This document shows positions 21,842 through 33,160 of a DNA stretch of 64,000 bases, in pieces. This DNA comes from Ancylostoma caninum. Lineage: Eukaryota; Nematoda; Chromadorea; Rhabditida; Ancylostomatidae. Numbering within the stretch: position 1 is the stretch's first letter; the number at the start of each line of letters is the position of its first letter. The notes beneath the pieces are model-generated. The model was not told the origin of the DNA, searched no databases, and saw nothing but the letters and a program-made list of their open reading frames with translations. The translations under genes were made by a program, and so were the position numbers. The DNA lies in assembly GCA_037903475.1 (NCBI GenBank), contig JBAJFG010000120.1, positions 1,160,695 to 1,224,694 of the forward strand, read 5' to 3'.

Positions 21842-22993
21842 GAGCTTCATTCTTAATGAAGTTTTACCTGTTAGTGACGATGTTCCGAGGTAACCAGGCT
21901 TGAGATTCATTTCTGATTTGTTAGATTTCTTCTCACATTTTTATACCAGTAGATACAAGCTGTCCCGCTTTTCTTACAAACTTTTAGGTATACCATTGGA
22001 ATCATCCTGTCAAGAAGGTATGGAATCTGCAGAAAACTCGAACAAGGAAGTGAAGTGAGATTCTATCTCAAAGAGTAACCAGGAACAACGATGACAGTGC
22101 GTCGAGGTCGAAAGTGAGAAACAAGTGGATAAAGTAAGTTTGTCGGAAAATTTACCACGAGATGATCCTGGACCTTTTATGGAGCTTTTGTGATTGAACG
22201 GTACTTGCTACCACATTGCCCTCTGATAGCTTCGCTATAGTTTTTGTTGAGGATTCCTGATAACAGCTTCCACCTGGCATTCTTCTGCATTCTTCCAACA
22301 ATCAATTCCGGTAGCGGCCAATACTATTGTGCACAGCTTCGATAATGGTCTCAGTTTCCACGGAATTTTGGCATATATTTCCGTATTTGGCAGAGAGGAT
22401 GGACCAGTTCCTTTGTTCACAGTCTCCTGGAGCATGGAACCGCTTTATTGTTGAAAATGTGGGACACTTCCGGACACTCACTTCCTGATTTTGATACAAA
22501 TCGACTGTTAACGGTGCGTTAGCGGTGCTGTCGCGTATGTCGTCGACAGTAAATCGATTCTTTCCAAAAACAGTGTTCCTGCAGAAGCAAAGAAACAGCT
22601 GTATCCTTTGAGTGTATAGCGATAGCAATAGATGATGTCTGAGAATCAGAAGCAATGATAGGGGAACGATAGATCTGAGGCCACACCACCTTTAAGATCA
22701 ATAGATTACTTTTTAGGTTACCATACCGCAGAAGCATCGATAGCTGCTGAAATTCGTCTCGATAAATGCTACGTAGATGATTTCGCTGTGGTCGAAACAA
22801 CACCTTTTGAAATGGATAACACTATTAAATATCTGTTCTCAAAAGATGTTCACAAAAACTTAAATATACAAAAATTACAATTGAAGAACCAAGTAGACGT
22901 GGTTTCTCACCATTTCTGGACACATGGACTGGAACTCGTGAAGGAGCAAAGGAATTACGATGACACAAGAAAAAGTCTTCGAAGGATGTCATA
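21842..22993. other. Spacer; no gene recognised
   Basis: Between the start of protease gene 1 and decayed synthetase fragments. Overlapping minus-strand open frames at about 22235-22800 look like a broken coding sequence (VDDIRDSTANAPLTVDLYQN) but shift frame, and I cannot name them. Confidence 0.4.
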
Positions 22994-23060
22994 CTAAATC
23001 TCGGTGTAGGTGCATTGTCGGTACTACCGGGTGCCCAATAGGGTGATTGTCGTGACGCTC
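22994..23060 (+). pseudogene. Decayed copy of synthetase exon 1 (fragment 1)
   Basis: CTCGGTGTAGGTGCATTGTC and what follows align with the start of synthetase exon 1 (10269-10330). The initiator ATG is lost and the Trp codon of the GAQWGDEG motif has become TAG. Similarity fades after about 23060. Confidence 0.65.
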
Positions 23061-23802
23061 CGCCACTGTCGTGACTCTCCGCCACGACTTCCTATCAAAG
23101 AACGCCTTCGACCAACGTCAACTGGTCCCGCAACGAAGTCCGCGGTGCGCGCTCACTCTCAGCCGTATTCATTGGTGAAGTACGCCGCTGACAGACCACG
23201 GCCCAATGCCCAAAACGGTATAAATGCGACTCGTTCCATCATATGGGTTCACTTCCGTCATTCCGCCGTTCCAATCCATCCGCCCCGACGTTCTATCCGG
23301 CGCTCGCAATGGCCCATAGTTCGACGATGCAGTCGCCACACGAAGTCCTGTCAGTCTGTCGATGTCGCCGATCGTCGCCAGCCGACTCCATCCAGTCAAC
23401 GCCATGCTGCCGTCGATTCAGGAGCGTCGCACGTGTCCAGGCCGGTTTACTAACTCGACCCGCTGACTTTTTTTGATTTGGTTTGTATGTTGTATTGATG
23501 TCTTTTTCTATTGCAAGTGGAAATATAAAGTGGCTATTTTATTCGTGGAAAGATCAAAGGAAAGATTGTTGGAAGGTATAACAAGTATCTCGCTATGCTT
23601 GCTGAAAAGATCGTATCGTGTTCTAAATTCACCTGGGAATTGGGGAAGCGCTGAACACGCCCACTATGTAACGCTCGCTCGTTTCGCTCACATGCGTGTG
23701 GGCCTCTCGCACTTGGCGACTTGCGAGTCAAACCACCGACACACTTGGAGCGCGGTACTATTCTGAAGTCCTTGTGGGCTACTGGTAAAACCCTCTTTTT
23801 GC
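23061..23802. other. Unidentified GC-rich insert between the exon 1 fragments
   Basis: Holds a 147-codon plus-strand frame (23010-23453) with a basic, Arg/Ser/Pro-rich product ending VDSGASHVSRPVY. It overlaps equally open frames on the other strand. The base composition differs from both flanks. It may be a piece of a mobile element; no diagnostic motif is visible. Confidence 0.3.
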
Positions 23803-24110
23803 CATGTCCGATTCGGGTGCTACCACTGACGCCCGGAACGGGCGCGACAGCAATGAAAGCAGGGGAAGGATCATCGTCTACCTGATCAAGAATTATGATG
23901 TGAGTGCCGGTGTCCTCGGATGAAAACAAGAGCTGCAGTTCTTTACTTAAATGAAATCTTGAGAATAATCAAGGTGCTGTTGAACATTGTTCCCTTGTTT
24001 TTTGTTGGCTTGAGCTGGAAACTGGGTATTCATTGACAACTCTTCATCGTCGCCGAGGAAATTTGTGGCTTTTCTTCGTATTAAGGATGTTTTGGGGATA
24101 AATAGGACGA
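23803..24110 (+). pseudogene. Decayed copy of synthetase exon 1 and intron 1 (fragment 2)
   Basis: GGATCATCGTCTACCTGATC and AAGAATTATGATGTGAGTGC match the second half of synthetase exon 1, including its splice donor. Matching continues into intron 1 (TTTTTTGTTGGCTTGAGCTG, GGATAAATAGG). Because intron sequence is kept, this arose by DNA duplication, not from mRNA. The first half of the exon is recognisable only weakly, with indels. Confidence 0.75.
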
Positions 24111-25278
24111 AAATTACTCGCAGAAACATTTTTGGAATTGCTCCAGCATGGAGTTTGGGAAATTTGCATAAAGCAGTTGACGAAAACTAAATGCTGCTAG
24201 GGGTGGGCCACACATCTTCCTGTTCAGGTTGTTAAACCTTGCAGAAGCGGCAGGGCAATGTAAATACATTTACATTACGGTTGTAAGTTCGCTCGCGAGA
24301 ATCTAGGAGCATTTTGGATTCATGTGACAATTCCAGAAACGAAAAGAAGTGTATCCATCAAATATGCGTTTCGTTAAGCGTCATCATCATCAGCGTCAAC
24401 TCCAAGCAAAGTGGAAACCATCCACTCATTGGCCTAGTTGATCATTCAGCGGTCGTTTCCGTATAAAGAATATCATCAGTACATCCAAGAGGTGAATATT
24501 TGGCCATGCAGTTCAGGTATCGTTCGGAAGTCAACCATTGTGCTCTTTCTGTTTTATTGAGCCCGCATTAGATCGGATAAGTGTGATGTCCTATCACTCT
24601 TTTCGGGCGCAAAAAACGATTCGACGAAAAGTTAGCCAGTGATTACCATCCTATTGCGCTGCTCTCGGCAATAAATACATTCACAATTCATTTGAAGCAC
24701 ATTTTAAATACACGTTCTATGCCTCTACAATTCTGAACCGAAGTTGGATGCGCGACACATCCTAAAAAGGGGCTCATCAACACCTCTCATTCTATCTTTC
24801 GCAGCATCTGCAACCCCACCCTGCACTGCAAGCCGAATAGTAACCAAAGAAAATCAGCTAGACACAGGGTCTTACTTGTTCCGTCATCCGACGATGTACT
24901 TACAAGCAAGAAATGCACGAACAGCTCAGATACCGGAACCTTCCTTGTAATCCGTGTTCATTCACAAATTGTTGATAATTGGAAGTCCACTAACTTCGTA
25001 TTGCCCAAACCGTTCAGAGCTCTCTTGCACGTAGTTTACTCATTTACTCAGTTAATTTATTCAATCCATGCCTAACTTTGAGTTACACATTGTAGTATCC
25101 TGCCTCAGGGAATACTAGCAGAGCTAGGTTCGAGTAATCAGCTTATCACTTCTGGTTCATTTCTTACACATTTCTCTTCCCTGCTTTCCAGCATGTTACA
25201 GTAAGGGTTCATTGGAAGCAACTGTAAAAGAAAGCAACAACCTCACGCAAATATATGACTCAAACAACAATGTCGTGA
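24111..25278. other. Spacer; no gene recognised
   Basis: Between the decayed synthetase fragment and the 3' end of protease gene 2. Only short unsupported frames are present. Confidence 0.45.
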
Positions 25279-28200
25279 TTAGTTTTGAAGCGGCTTAGCG
25301 AATCCTATCTGTTCTTTACCCATATCATAGACAGTACAAAATTGTCTCAAGAATGGAGCCCCCAGTGCCCAGCTATTTCCCCACAGAGTCGCGTATCCGT
25401 AGACTGCCAAGATGCACTTATCGTCGTCAACGTGAATGATGAGGTTCTTTGATTCGATTGTATACTGGAGCTTTCCAATAGTCAAAGTCATGGATGCATT
25501 CGAGTTGCAATTGATGTAGAAGAGGTCGTGTTCCTCGACAAACTGAAACAAATGAAGTCTTGCTTCTTTGTTGAGAAGATATCTGGAAGTGCCTATGCTA
25601 GGCACAGAGGCGGAGGAAAACAAAAAAGGAGTTTTTGAAAAAAAACTGGTCAAGCGAGGTTGAAAGATTGCTTCGAAAGCCATTAGTGCGATCCATTTTG
25701 CAAAGACAATCTGTACATTCAGATTCCGGATGCATCATTGAGATTGCTCATGTTAAACGTGTGAACGCACACAAATTTACCTTTTATCTGGGAACCATTG
25801 CCATGTTCACTCATAGGTGACGTTATCTATACTCAGCTGCTACCCGCGCGTATGAGGCTTGCCATCCTTCTGATGATCCGGTTGGTTTTTAGAAACTCAC
25901 ACCTTTGAAGAACGTGTTCCACCAGATTTGTTACCCCCTTAAAGGCAGTAGGAGCTGAAATTCTCGACTCTGAGCTGAGCTGCGGGTGGTGAAGTGCAGA
26001 CTCAGCACATCATAAATGTGAAACGAACACAGACAATGATGGCTCACCTGCAGAGAAAATGGAACATTTGTCGCGAACACGGCCAGGCGTGTTCGCGCCA
26101 ACTACAGACTCGCGACGAATGTTCCATTTTCTCTGCTGGTAAGCCATCATTGTCTATGTTCGTTTCACATTTATGATGTGCTGAGTCTGTACTTCATCAT
26201 CCACAGCTCAGCTCGGAGTCGAGGATTTCAGCTCTTGCTGCCTTAAAATTTTCAGAGACGGTGAATACTTCTCTTTACTTCTTTTCCTCTTTAGTTCATT
26301 ACTGTGAACTGCTAAGAAGATGAACGGACGCTCTTGGTTTCCCATATTCACACATATGAGCACTGAAAAACTGAGCCACTTTAGAGCACATCTCAAGTTT
26401 TGAGGGATGCCCGACTGCTGTTAGCTGGTCATCTATCATCTAAAAAGTCAAGATTTATGGGAACTCGTATGTAACGTTTTAGGTGCCTGGGAGTTCTTTC
26501 AGGTCGATATAATTTAACATAGGTTCAAATTACGCTTTATTCTAGACGTATTTTGCAAATACGGCAAGTACAGTCGAGTACAGGCAAGTAGACCGAGAGC
26601 GCCCTCTTCTCTGGGGAGGCGGTCAAAGCAAGAAAGTAAGAATGCTACACGTATATAAGGACCAACTAATACTTCATTTCGCTATAGTTACCAAGGAATG
26701 GAGCTGCTGTTTATAGGCCCAAAAAGTTAGGTATTGTGCACTACCCGAATGCGGGAAAGATACATAATGAAGGGCAATTGTGGGTTTGGTTTGATACATA
26801 ATGAAGGGCAATTGTGGGTTTGGTTTAACTTCAATATGATGGAGAATATGTTTACGCACCCTGATAAATTAGATTTTCGAGATTGAAGTTGCCAGAAATG
26901 TGGAGGTACTGCCCCCCCCCCCGGAGCACATGTTCTAGAGAAAGCTGAGAATATGTCCTAGGAGGGGTTTCGCAAATATGAGAAAATAAGTTCGGCTTTA
27001 AAAATATATATAACCCTTACCGTTGCTTTCAGTTTGGAAGCTATGTCTTTGGCATTGTATGAAGTGGTGCCGATGAAGGATGAGCTGGTGTCAGCGAAGG
27101 CTTCCGCTTCGTATCTGTACACGTATTTTCCAGCAGTGATTTTGGCCACCTCAAGTGACGGTATGTTACTTCGACATATTCTTCAATAAGTATTAGTGAA
27201 TACACGAAGCCATTGATAGCGTAAATGTAGAAGGGAAAGGACAAACTTTACACACCTTATTAATAATTTCTTTTTGAAATTTGGTAAGATTATTGTCACA
27301 GATTAGAGGGTTGTTATAATTGTCAAGGAGAAATTGTAGAACAATCACGGCATAAATTTGCCCAATAACAGTCAGAATTAAGGGATGTGGATGGGCTGAC
27401 GCTTCTTTATTATGGTGGATTAAGTTTACTTTAGAGTGAAGAATGACAAAGAGCACTCTTATTACTACATTACTACTTTGCACGATATTGCTATTAATAA
27501 CAAAAGCGCGGTGTCTGGATCAGACGTTTTGGTTTGGTCACGACTGCCGACAAGTCCCTGCCGCTACGGCAGAAAAAGGATGAGTCACTCTGTATACAAG
27601 TCCTGAAGTGGAGGTCAAAACGTTCATCATCTACTGAGCTACGTGAAAACACGAAATGGGTATGAAGGCGGCTTTGAGTGTTACCTTGAATTTCCAGAAA
27701 GTTGCCACGGATAGCGGCCGGTAGTCGATTACTTCTCCACAGTGCTGCTTGTCCAGCCCACCGTACGTGAACACTCCTCCGAACACATTTTCTGCCTCTG
27801 AAGTACGCACACAGATAATATTTCTTCATCCGAGTTATCTCGCATAAAAGCCACGGGCAAAAAACGCTTTCTTTTCAGTCAAAGAAAATTTCCTTTTTCT
27901 CACTGCAGAAAACTTCAAAAGAAAACTTTAAACTCACTCCATCCAACATGTTTCATATATACAGTAAAGATGGGTTGAACCAATCCGAGTTTCCACGCTT
28001 GTTCGAATGGTGAAACGGCGTCATTAAAGGAGAGTGAGGAAAATGCTAGTCCAACGACGCCATCAACTGGGTGCTGAATGTGATTTTGATGTGGAAGATC
28101 ACCCCGCAGTATGCAAGTACCGTTAACTGTTGTCATCAATATTTGTCTCTTCGACTGCATATGGCTTGTGTAGTGTGTTTTATTTGTAACTTTATGTTTT

Positions 28201-31200
28201 TTAATGGGTCTATGGCTAGCTTTTATTCCGTGCATTATCCTTACACGGAAACTAAGCTCCATTATAAGTTTCTTGGCGCACCCATCAATAAGGTAAATGA
28301 AAATGATAATGTGTGCAAAGTTTGATACGAATGCATATGACAGAAATACATACATATGAACAGGTATGTGCGCAAATGTGTATGCACAATTAAGTCGTAC
28401 AATTAACTTGTAAGTCGTCTCATACGCTTACTGCAGCCATAAGCCGCTAAATGTATCCATGACCCTTTGCGATAAGTACATATAGCTTGAGAGACCAGTT
28501 CAGTTCATATTCCAAATCACGGCAGCATCCACATCGACAGCAGCTTCACGTGGTGTTGTCGTTGCTAACCGTGTGGGTACAAAAGCACCGAATCTTTGCG
28601 GTGTTTCCGCGGATGCGTTTTAGAACAAAAAAAAACTGCACAGTCATGATACTGCTTCGTCGGTTTAGTAAAATCGAGCTCTACTCCAACTAGAGCTACA
28701 CCTATCCATTATTCAAATACAAAATCCATACAATTAGAGGCAGCGTGAGTTGAAGAAGGCCATCAAGAAGCTACGGACAGACAGAAACAAGTCTATCGAG
28801 TTTCGAGAATTGCTAAGAATGAACCATCGCTTGCCCCTGGCTTTTTTGTATTCATTGCCGCTTGTTGAACTATACCTCTCAAAGTTTGACGCTATTGGAA
28901 GCACAATAGAATAATGGTGGTTTTGATGTTCGTTGAGGAACTGCTGCTCTCCATTGGTTTCGTGAGCACCGAAGTCTATTCGTGAAACTCACCTGCGCAT
29001 TGAAAAGGTAACAGCCTTCTTACAAACATTTTTGAGAACTGGTATCGGTTTGCTCTGCTGTTGGTTTGGTATTATCAAACAAACACAAATTCTCTAAGGG
29101 AGGGAGGGGGGGGGGGGGTAGATGGGGAAGGGGACGAAACCTATTGTAAACATATGCAAACTTTCTTCTCCAAGTTTCCAGCGGTTGTGAGACAATCATT
29201 CTTCCAGTGGTTACGACTCGTGAAGCGGAAGCTGGGTTAACTCGAAAGATTCGTAACTACAGGTGTCCTTGAGTTCACTATCATTATTATGTCCTTGTGT
29301 TCACTATCGTTATTCCGTTCAAGTTTATCGATCGAATAGTCCTTGTTATTTATCAAAAGAGTTCTCGTTTTTGTTCATTTTGGTGGAAATAAACGAAAAC
29401 GAAAACTCTTTTGATAAAGAACATCAACCGCATCAATAACCCCCACCCAACTCATTTACCACTCCCACAGTCCTCTCAGCCGAGAACAAATATGTGTCTC
29501 TTTTCCTCATTAAAAACATCAATTTTAGCATAGACACACGTACATATACTTCATTACTTAAGAGAAGAAATTCTTACTTCGGCAAGAGACTCGTCGATTT
29601 CATTTGCTTGACCAAACTTTGCACCAGGGACCACAAGCTGTGCAGTGCCGGAGTCACCAAATCGAAAGGTGTCGTTTCCGAAGAAACCTTTTGCCGCTCC
29701 ACCTGGCCGATACTGCAAACAAAAGAGGTTTCTGAGTCGTAGATTGCAAAATCCTTTGCTTTGAACCCGAAATAAAGTTTTTTCTCATTCAGATATGTGC
29801 TTGGATAATTGGATGACTCACTCTCATTCCCCATGTTCCATTCATTGCAATGTAGCTAGAAGATTTCTTCGATTCGAAAAAGCGTTTTCCTCGGCAGGGA
29901 TTTCTCTTTCTTGGCATTTTCGTCTTGCAGCATAATTGGTGCGGGCAGAAGACCTTGCAGGACACTCCAAACGATAATTTTTAGTAGTCCCATAAAACAG
30001 GATAATATGTATTGTGTTGTTTTCGCCTCAGTATTCAATATGGCAGTTCTCAATAGTTAATATGGCACCTCGAACTAGAAAAAAGTCTCATCGCTAACCT
30101 AAAAGTCATTCTCGCGTTAATATTTAGGCGTTTACAAGTAGTTTGAACTTTGCTGGCTTTTGCACTTAGTTCGGTAGAGCAGATTTCGGACCAGTGTCAT
30201 GCGCCACAATACATGATCGGTAGAAAACGAGAGTTGGTCAATGAAATGTGCAGTTGCGCAGACAGCGAGAGTGTTGTCGCGCCAATCAACGACCTCCAGT
30301 GGAGTAGCGCCGAATCTCGCGCCATATCCTGACTGAGCTTTACATCTGCTTCTTGTCTGACAAGGAAAAGATGCTCGGTAGAAGTGGCCATTCGTCATGC
30401 AATGTGTACAAATCATACATCAAAATTCCATGTTTAATTTGCGAGGATAGAACTAGGTGTAACTTACTACGTGGAACCCCGCAAAAAATTTGTCCTACGA
30501 ACTCGGTCAGTGAGCTTCATAATGTTTTAATCATAATTTTATTCTCCTCATTAACTGCCCAGACAAACTTTCGGAACTTCCGCGGAGCTTGCCGATTTTC
30601 GGAACTTTCGCGGAGCCTGATTTACTACTGGAGCTCGATTTTCGGAACTTGCGCGGAAATATGACGTCACTCATCGATTTTTTCGGAAGTTCCGCGCAAG
30701 TTCCGCGCAAGTTCCGAATGGAGACGCAGAGAAAAAAGTAGCTTCGGAACTTCCGCGGAGCTAGTTCGGAACTTCCGCGGAGCCAGTTCGGAACTTCCGC
30801 GGAGCTTATTCGGAACTTCCGTCGGGTCACCCGCGGAAGTTCCGAACAAGCTCCGCGGAAGTTCCGAAAGTTTGTCTGGGTGTGATTCACAATCATGAAT
30901 TTTGAATTCAACTATGATTCAGAGTAGAGAGGAACCACCAGTGCAACAAGTGTCAGGACCCAGATGACTAAGTCCGTGCGAACTGGTTTGAGTCACTTGA
31001 ATTTTCTATGGATGTGGTGAGTAAGGGGAAACAAGGATGAGCCCGAAGAAAGTTTTGGTGACTGAAATTTTTGGGTAATTTTATCAAAGGCTATAGGTTT
31101 TCAATGAATTTTTCAACTACCCTCATTGCATCCAATTTGGATGGATGGATTTAAGCTGCGTGTGCATGCGGATACAAAGGGATGGTGACGTTTTCTTTAT

Positions 31201-33058
31201 GTCAGCTATTTCTTTCGCTCTTTCGGAAATTGGTTTTGACTTCGTTGGATGGTTTGGAAAAGTATGTTGAGAAAGAGCCGCGCAACTCGCCAGTTCATCT
31301 ATTAAAAAAAGGTTGTGGAGCTATGGATAAGCAAGAATTAGCAAAGAGTTCTACACAACACTTTACCTAAGATTGAGAACACAGATGTCAATGCAACCTA
31401 CTTCCTTGGTCACAAATCGGGTCCTCGCAAACCAACGGTTTGTCTTCCGAGCAGGTGTAGTCAATCACCCATGTGTCGGGTGATCCAGTGTCAAGCACTA
31501 CCTAGATCCGAAACTAATGATTTTGCAGAACTTCCATGATTTGAAAGAAAACGCGTTCGCAATCATTTACCGTGAAAGTTTGTTCTGGTTTACCGATTGT
31601 GATATTGGCAACGTACTCCATGTCGTGAAAGACATTGATCTTAAAACATGGAGAATATAACGGTAGTTTTTCTCTTGCTTTAAGAACTCCAGTACTATAA
31701 ATGTAATGAACATAAATGAAATTTAATGACCATCAAGTAAAGCAAAACCTCTCCAGAAGATCAGGTTTATTTCGTTGTTTGAATTGTTTCGTTTAGGAGA
31801 GCAGCGTTCGAGCGGGCAGCGTTCAGACTCTGCTCGTTGTCTGTCTGCACTTCATGGGGACTTGATAAGAATGAGCGAAATGTAAATCTATGCGAACTAT
31901 AAAAAAAGTGGTACATAGCAACATCAGATCACGTTTAGATCTCGTGAAGCTCGCGCGCTCACGCCAGGCGAGCGGACTGCGATTTTGAGTGATCGGCTGA
32001 GCGGCGCGCTTAGATTTAAATGCCGGCCTAACAAAGTGAATTTTGTGATTTAGGGTGCTAGTGGTTACGGAAATGGTCTGTTGGAATGTGCAAGGTACAG
32101 TAACGTCAGCGGGTTCAAAGCGTACAACGCTAGGTGTCCAATGATACTTGCTCGGAGTGTAATGCCTGCGAAAGGTGGGGACTACATCACATATATCGCT
32201 GTGTCGCTTTGTAGTTACATAATTATTCGATTTTCCAACCATAGCACAAAGGAGGACGATGCACAAAGCGGCACAAATGAAACTTGGCGATGTCCGTGCA
32301 ATCCCGACCCTGCTCCCCACCGTGGACAAGAGGGTATCAAAGGGAAAGTGGGCGCTGCCTCGACCCCACTCGGGTCTTCTTCCTCCTTGACGACACTCGT
32401 TTCTGACCACTGGTACCCTTTTCTGGTTTACTTATTTGTTTTGCTTGTATTTTGTGCTTGCTTTCGTTCTGGTAATATCGCCCACCCGCTTGGGCAGGAG
32501 ACGCCTCTTCCCTGCCTCATATTGGCCATCTGTAAAAGGCCATTTAGTTCAACGATCTTAACAGGCTTCGATGAATTCGGGCGCACCCATTAAACCAGCC
32601 AGAGTAATTTTTTGAGCAAGAATATTATCAAACCCACAGAAACTTTACAACAATGGATTTCCCCTGAACATAGTTTCACACTGTATCAGCTACTAAGGTT
32701 CAAGTGCAAATTCCCGCTTCAATACGAATTGAGCCAGTTTCATCCTATTCCCATGTTGATTATTTTTCTTTTGTCCTTATACTAAGTCTACAGGATGGAA
32801 AGGTTTGAAAGATGTAGTAGAAAAATCTGTTCAGTTACTACCTTGGCAAACACTTACATTTTGACCAGAATCACCTTGCTGGGTGTGGACACCCAACGTT
32901 TCATACGGCTTCGTCTTCATTGCTTTGACATGTGAAGCCCACGATCCCTCCCGTAACATCCGAACCATTTTCGATTGTATTTTTACAAGAGGCATTTGAT
33001 AGACGTCGGCCAGTACATGATCCGTTACGGTAAGCACAACAAGTATGAGAAGCATCAT
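25279..33058 (-). CDS. Secreted pepsin-like aspartic protease, gene 2
   Basis: Exons (minus strand): 33058-32858, probable 5-nt microexon 32787-32783, 31694-31571, 31501-31402, 29964-29822, 29712-29578, 28073-27938, 27797-27685, 27149-27021, 25542-25279. Sum 1350 nt, 449 aa, the same as gene 1 although the microexon and following exon differ by 3 nt each in opposite directions. Signal peptide MMLLILVVLTVTDHVLA; propeptide VYQMPLVKIQSK; LPLYSPCFKINVFHDMEYV; catalytic motifs VVLDTGSPDTWV and AFADTSSSF; Cys-rich exon 4 nearly identical to gene 1; flap YRPGGAAKGFFGNDT. Exons 5 and 9 are also nearly identical to gene 1, so the two are recent duplicates. The introns hold foldbacks and captured-looking fragments. 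Predicted secreted protease; substrate unknown. Confidence 0.9.
25938..26248. mobile_element. Foldback MITE in the last intron of protease gene 2
   Basis: Two arms of about 140 bp are inverted copies of each other. They meet around 26095-26105 (GTTCGCG region), and the outer ends are TTAAAGGCAG and CTGCCTTAAA. Inner blocks such as CAGAGAAAATGGAACATT and GAAACGAACA are shared. The TTAA at both ends would fit a piggyBac-type target, but this is inference. Confidence 0.8.
28741..28914 (+). other. Coding-like fragment, unknown
   Basis: In the fifth intron of protease gene 2, opposite strand. After an acceptor-like TTAGAG the frame reads QRELKKAIKKLRTDRNKSIE, then FRELLRMNHRLP, and runs to TAA at 28912-28914. 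The composition is protein-like (basic helix), but there is no start codon or upstream exon. Possibly a captured exon. Confidence 0.25.
29351..29416. repeat. Short perfect-ended hairpin
   Basis: TATCAAAAGAGTT at the left and AACTCTTTTGATA at the right are exact complements, with CGTTTT/AAAACG pairs further in. Probably a tiny MITE in the fifth intron of protease gene 2. Confidence 0.6.
30197..30391 (-). pseudogene. Possible ankyrin-repeat gene fragment
   Basis: The minus-strand frame includes ADVKLSQDMARDSALLHWRS followed by LIGATTLSLSAQL. The TALHW-like core is typical of an ankyrin repeat (the pattern D/N-xALHWxxLxGNTT is known from DHHC-type palmitoyltransferases). No flanking repeats, no start, and a possible frameshift into the adjacent frame. 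It lies in an intron of protease gene 2 (between exons 3 and 4 of the main series). Weak identification. Confidence 0.25.
30558..30880. mobile_element. Palindromic element built from GGAACTTCCGCGGAGC units
   Basis: Outer inverted repeats of about 35 bp start CCCAGACAAACTTTCGGAAC and end with its complement (...GTTTGTCTGGG). The inside is mostly copies of TTCGGAACTTCCGCGGAGC in both orientations, spaced irregularly. One central CGGGTCACCCG is flanked by complementary CGGAAC/GTTCCG arms. No coding capacity. In an intron of protease gene 2. Confidence 0.75.
31700..32780. other. Second intron of protease gene 2 with unidentified GC-rich insert
   Basis: About 31800-32600 is richer in GC than the flanks and contains a 195-codon minus-strand frame (32410-31823) and an overlapping plus-strand frame. 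Neither shows a domain, and both are flanked by A/T-rich intron. It is possibly an insertion; no terminal repeats seen. Confidence 0.3.
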
Positions 33059-33160
33059 ATCTGAAGAATTCCATTTTGGCTAACGCTGACTTGTTAGTAG
33101 CGATGCCCCACGGTCACAAGGCTTTAAATTTGTTCTTGATTTGCCAAGTTTCTGCTTATA

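Noticed and set aside
23010..23453. 147-codon frame with DSGA near its end, as an LTR-retrotransposon protease
   Set aside because: One four-residue match in a basic, low-complexity product is not enough. No reverse transcriptase or LTR was seen nearby.
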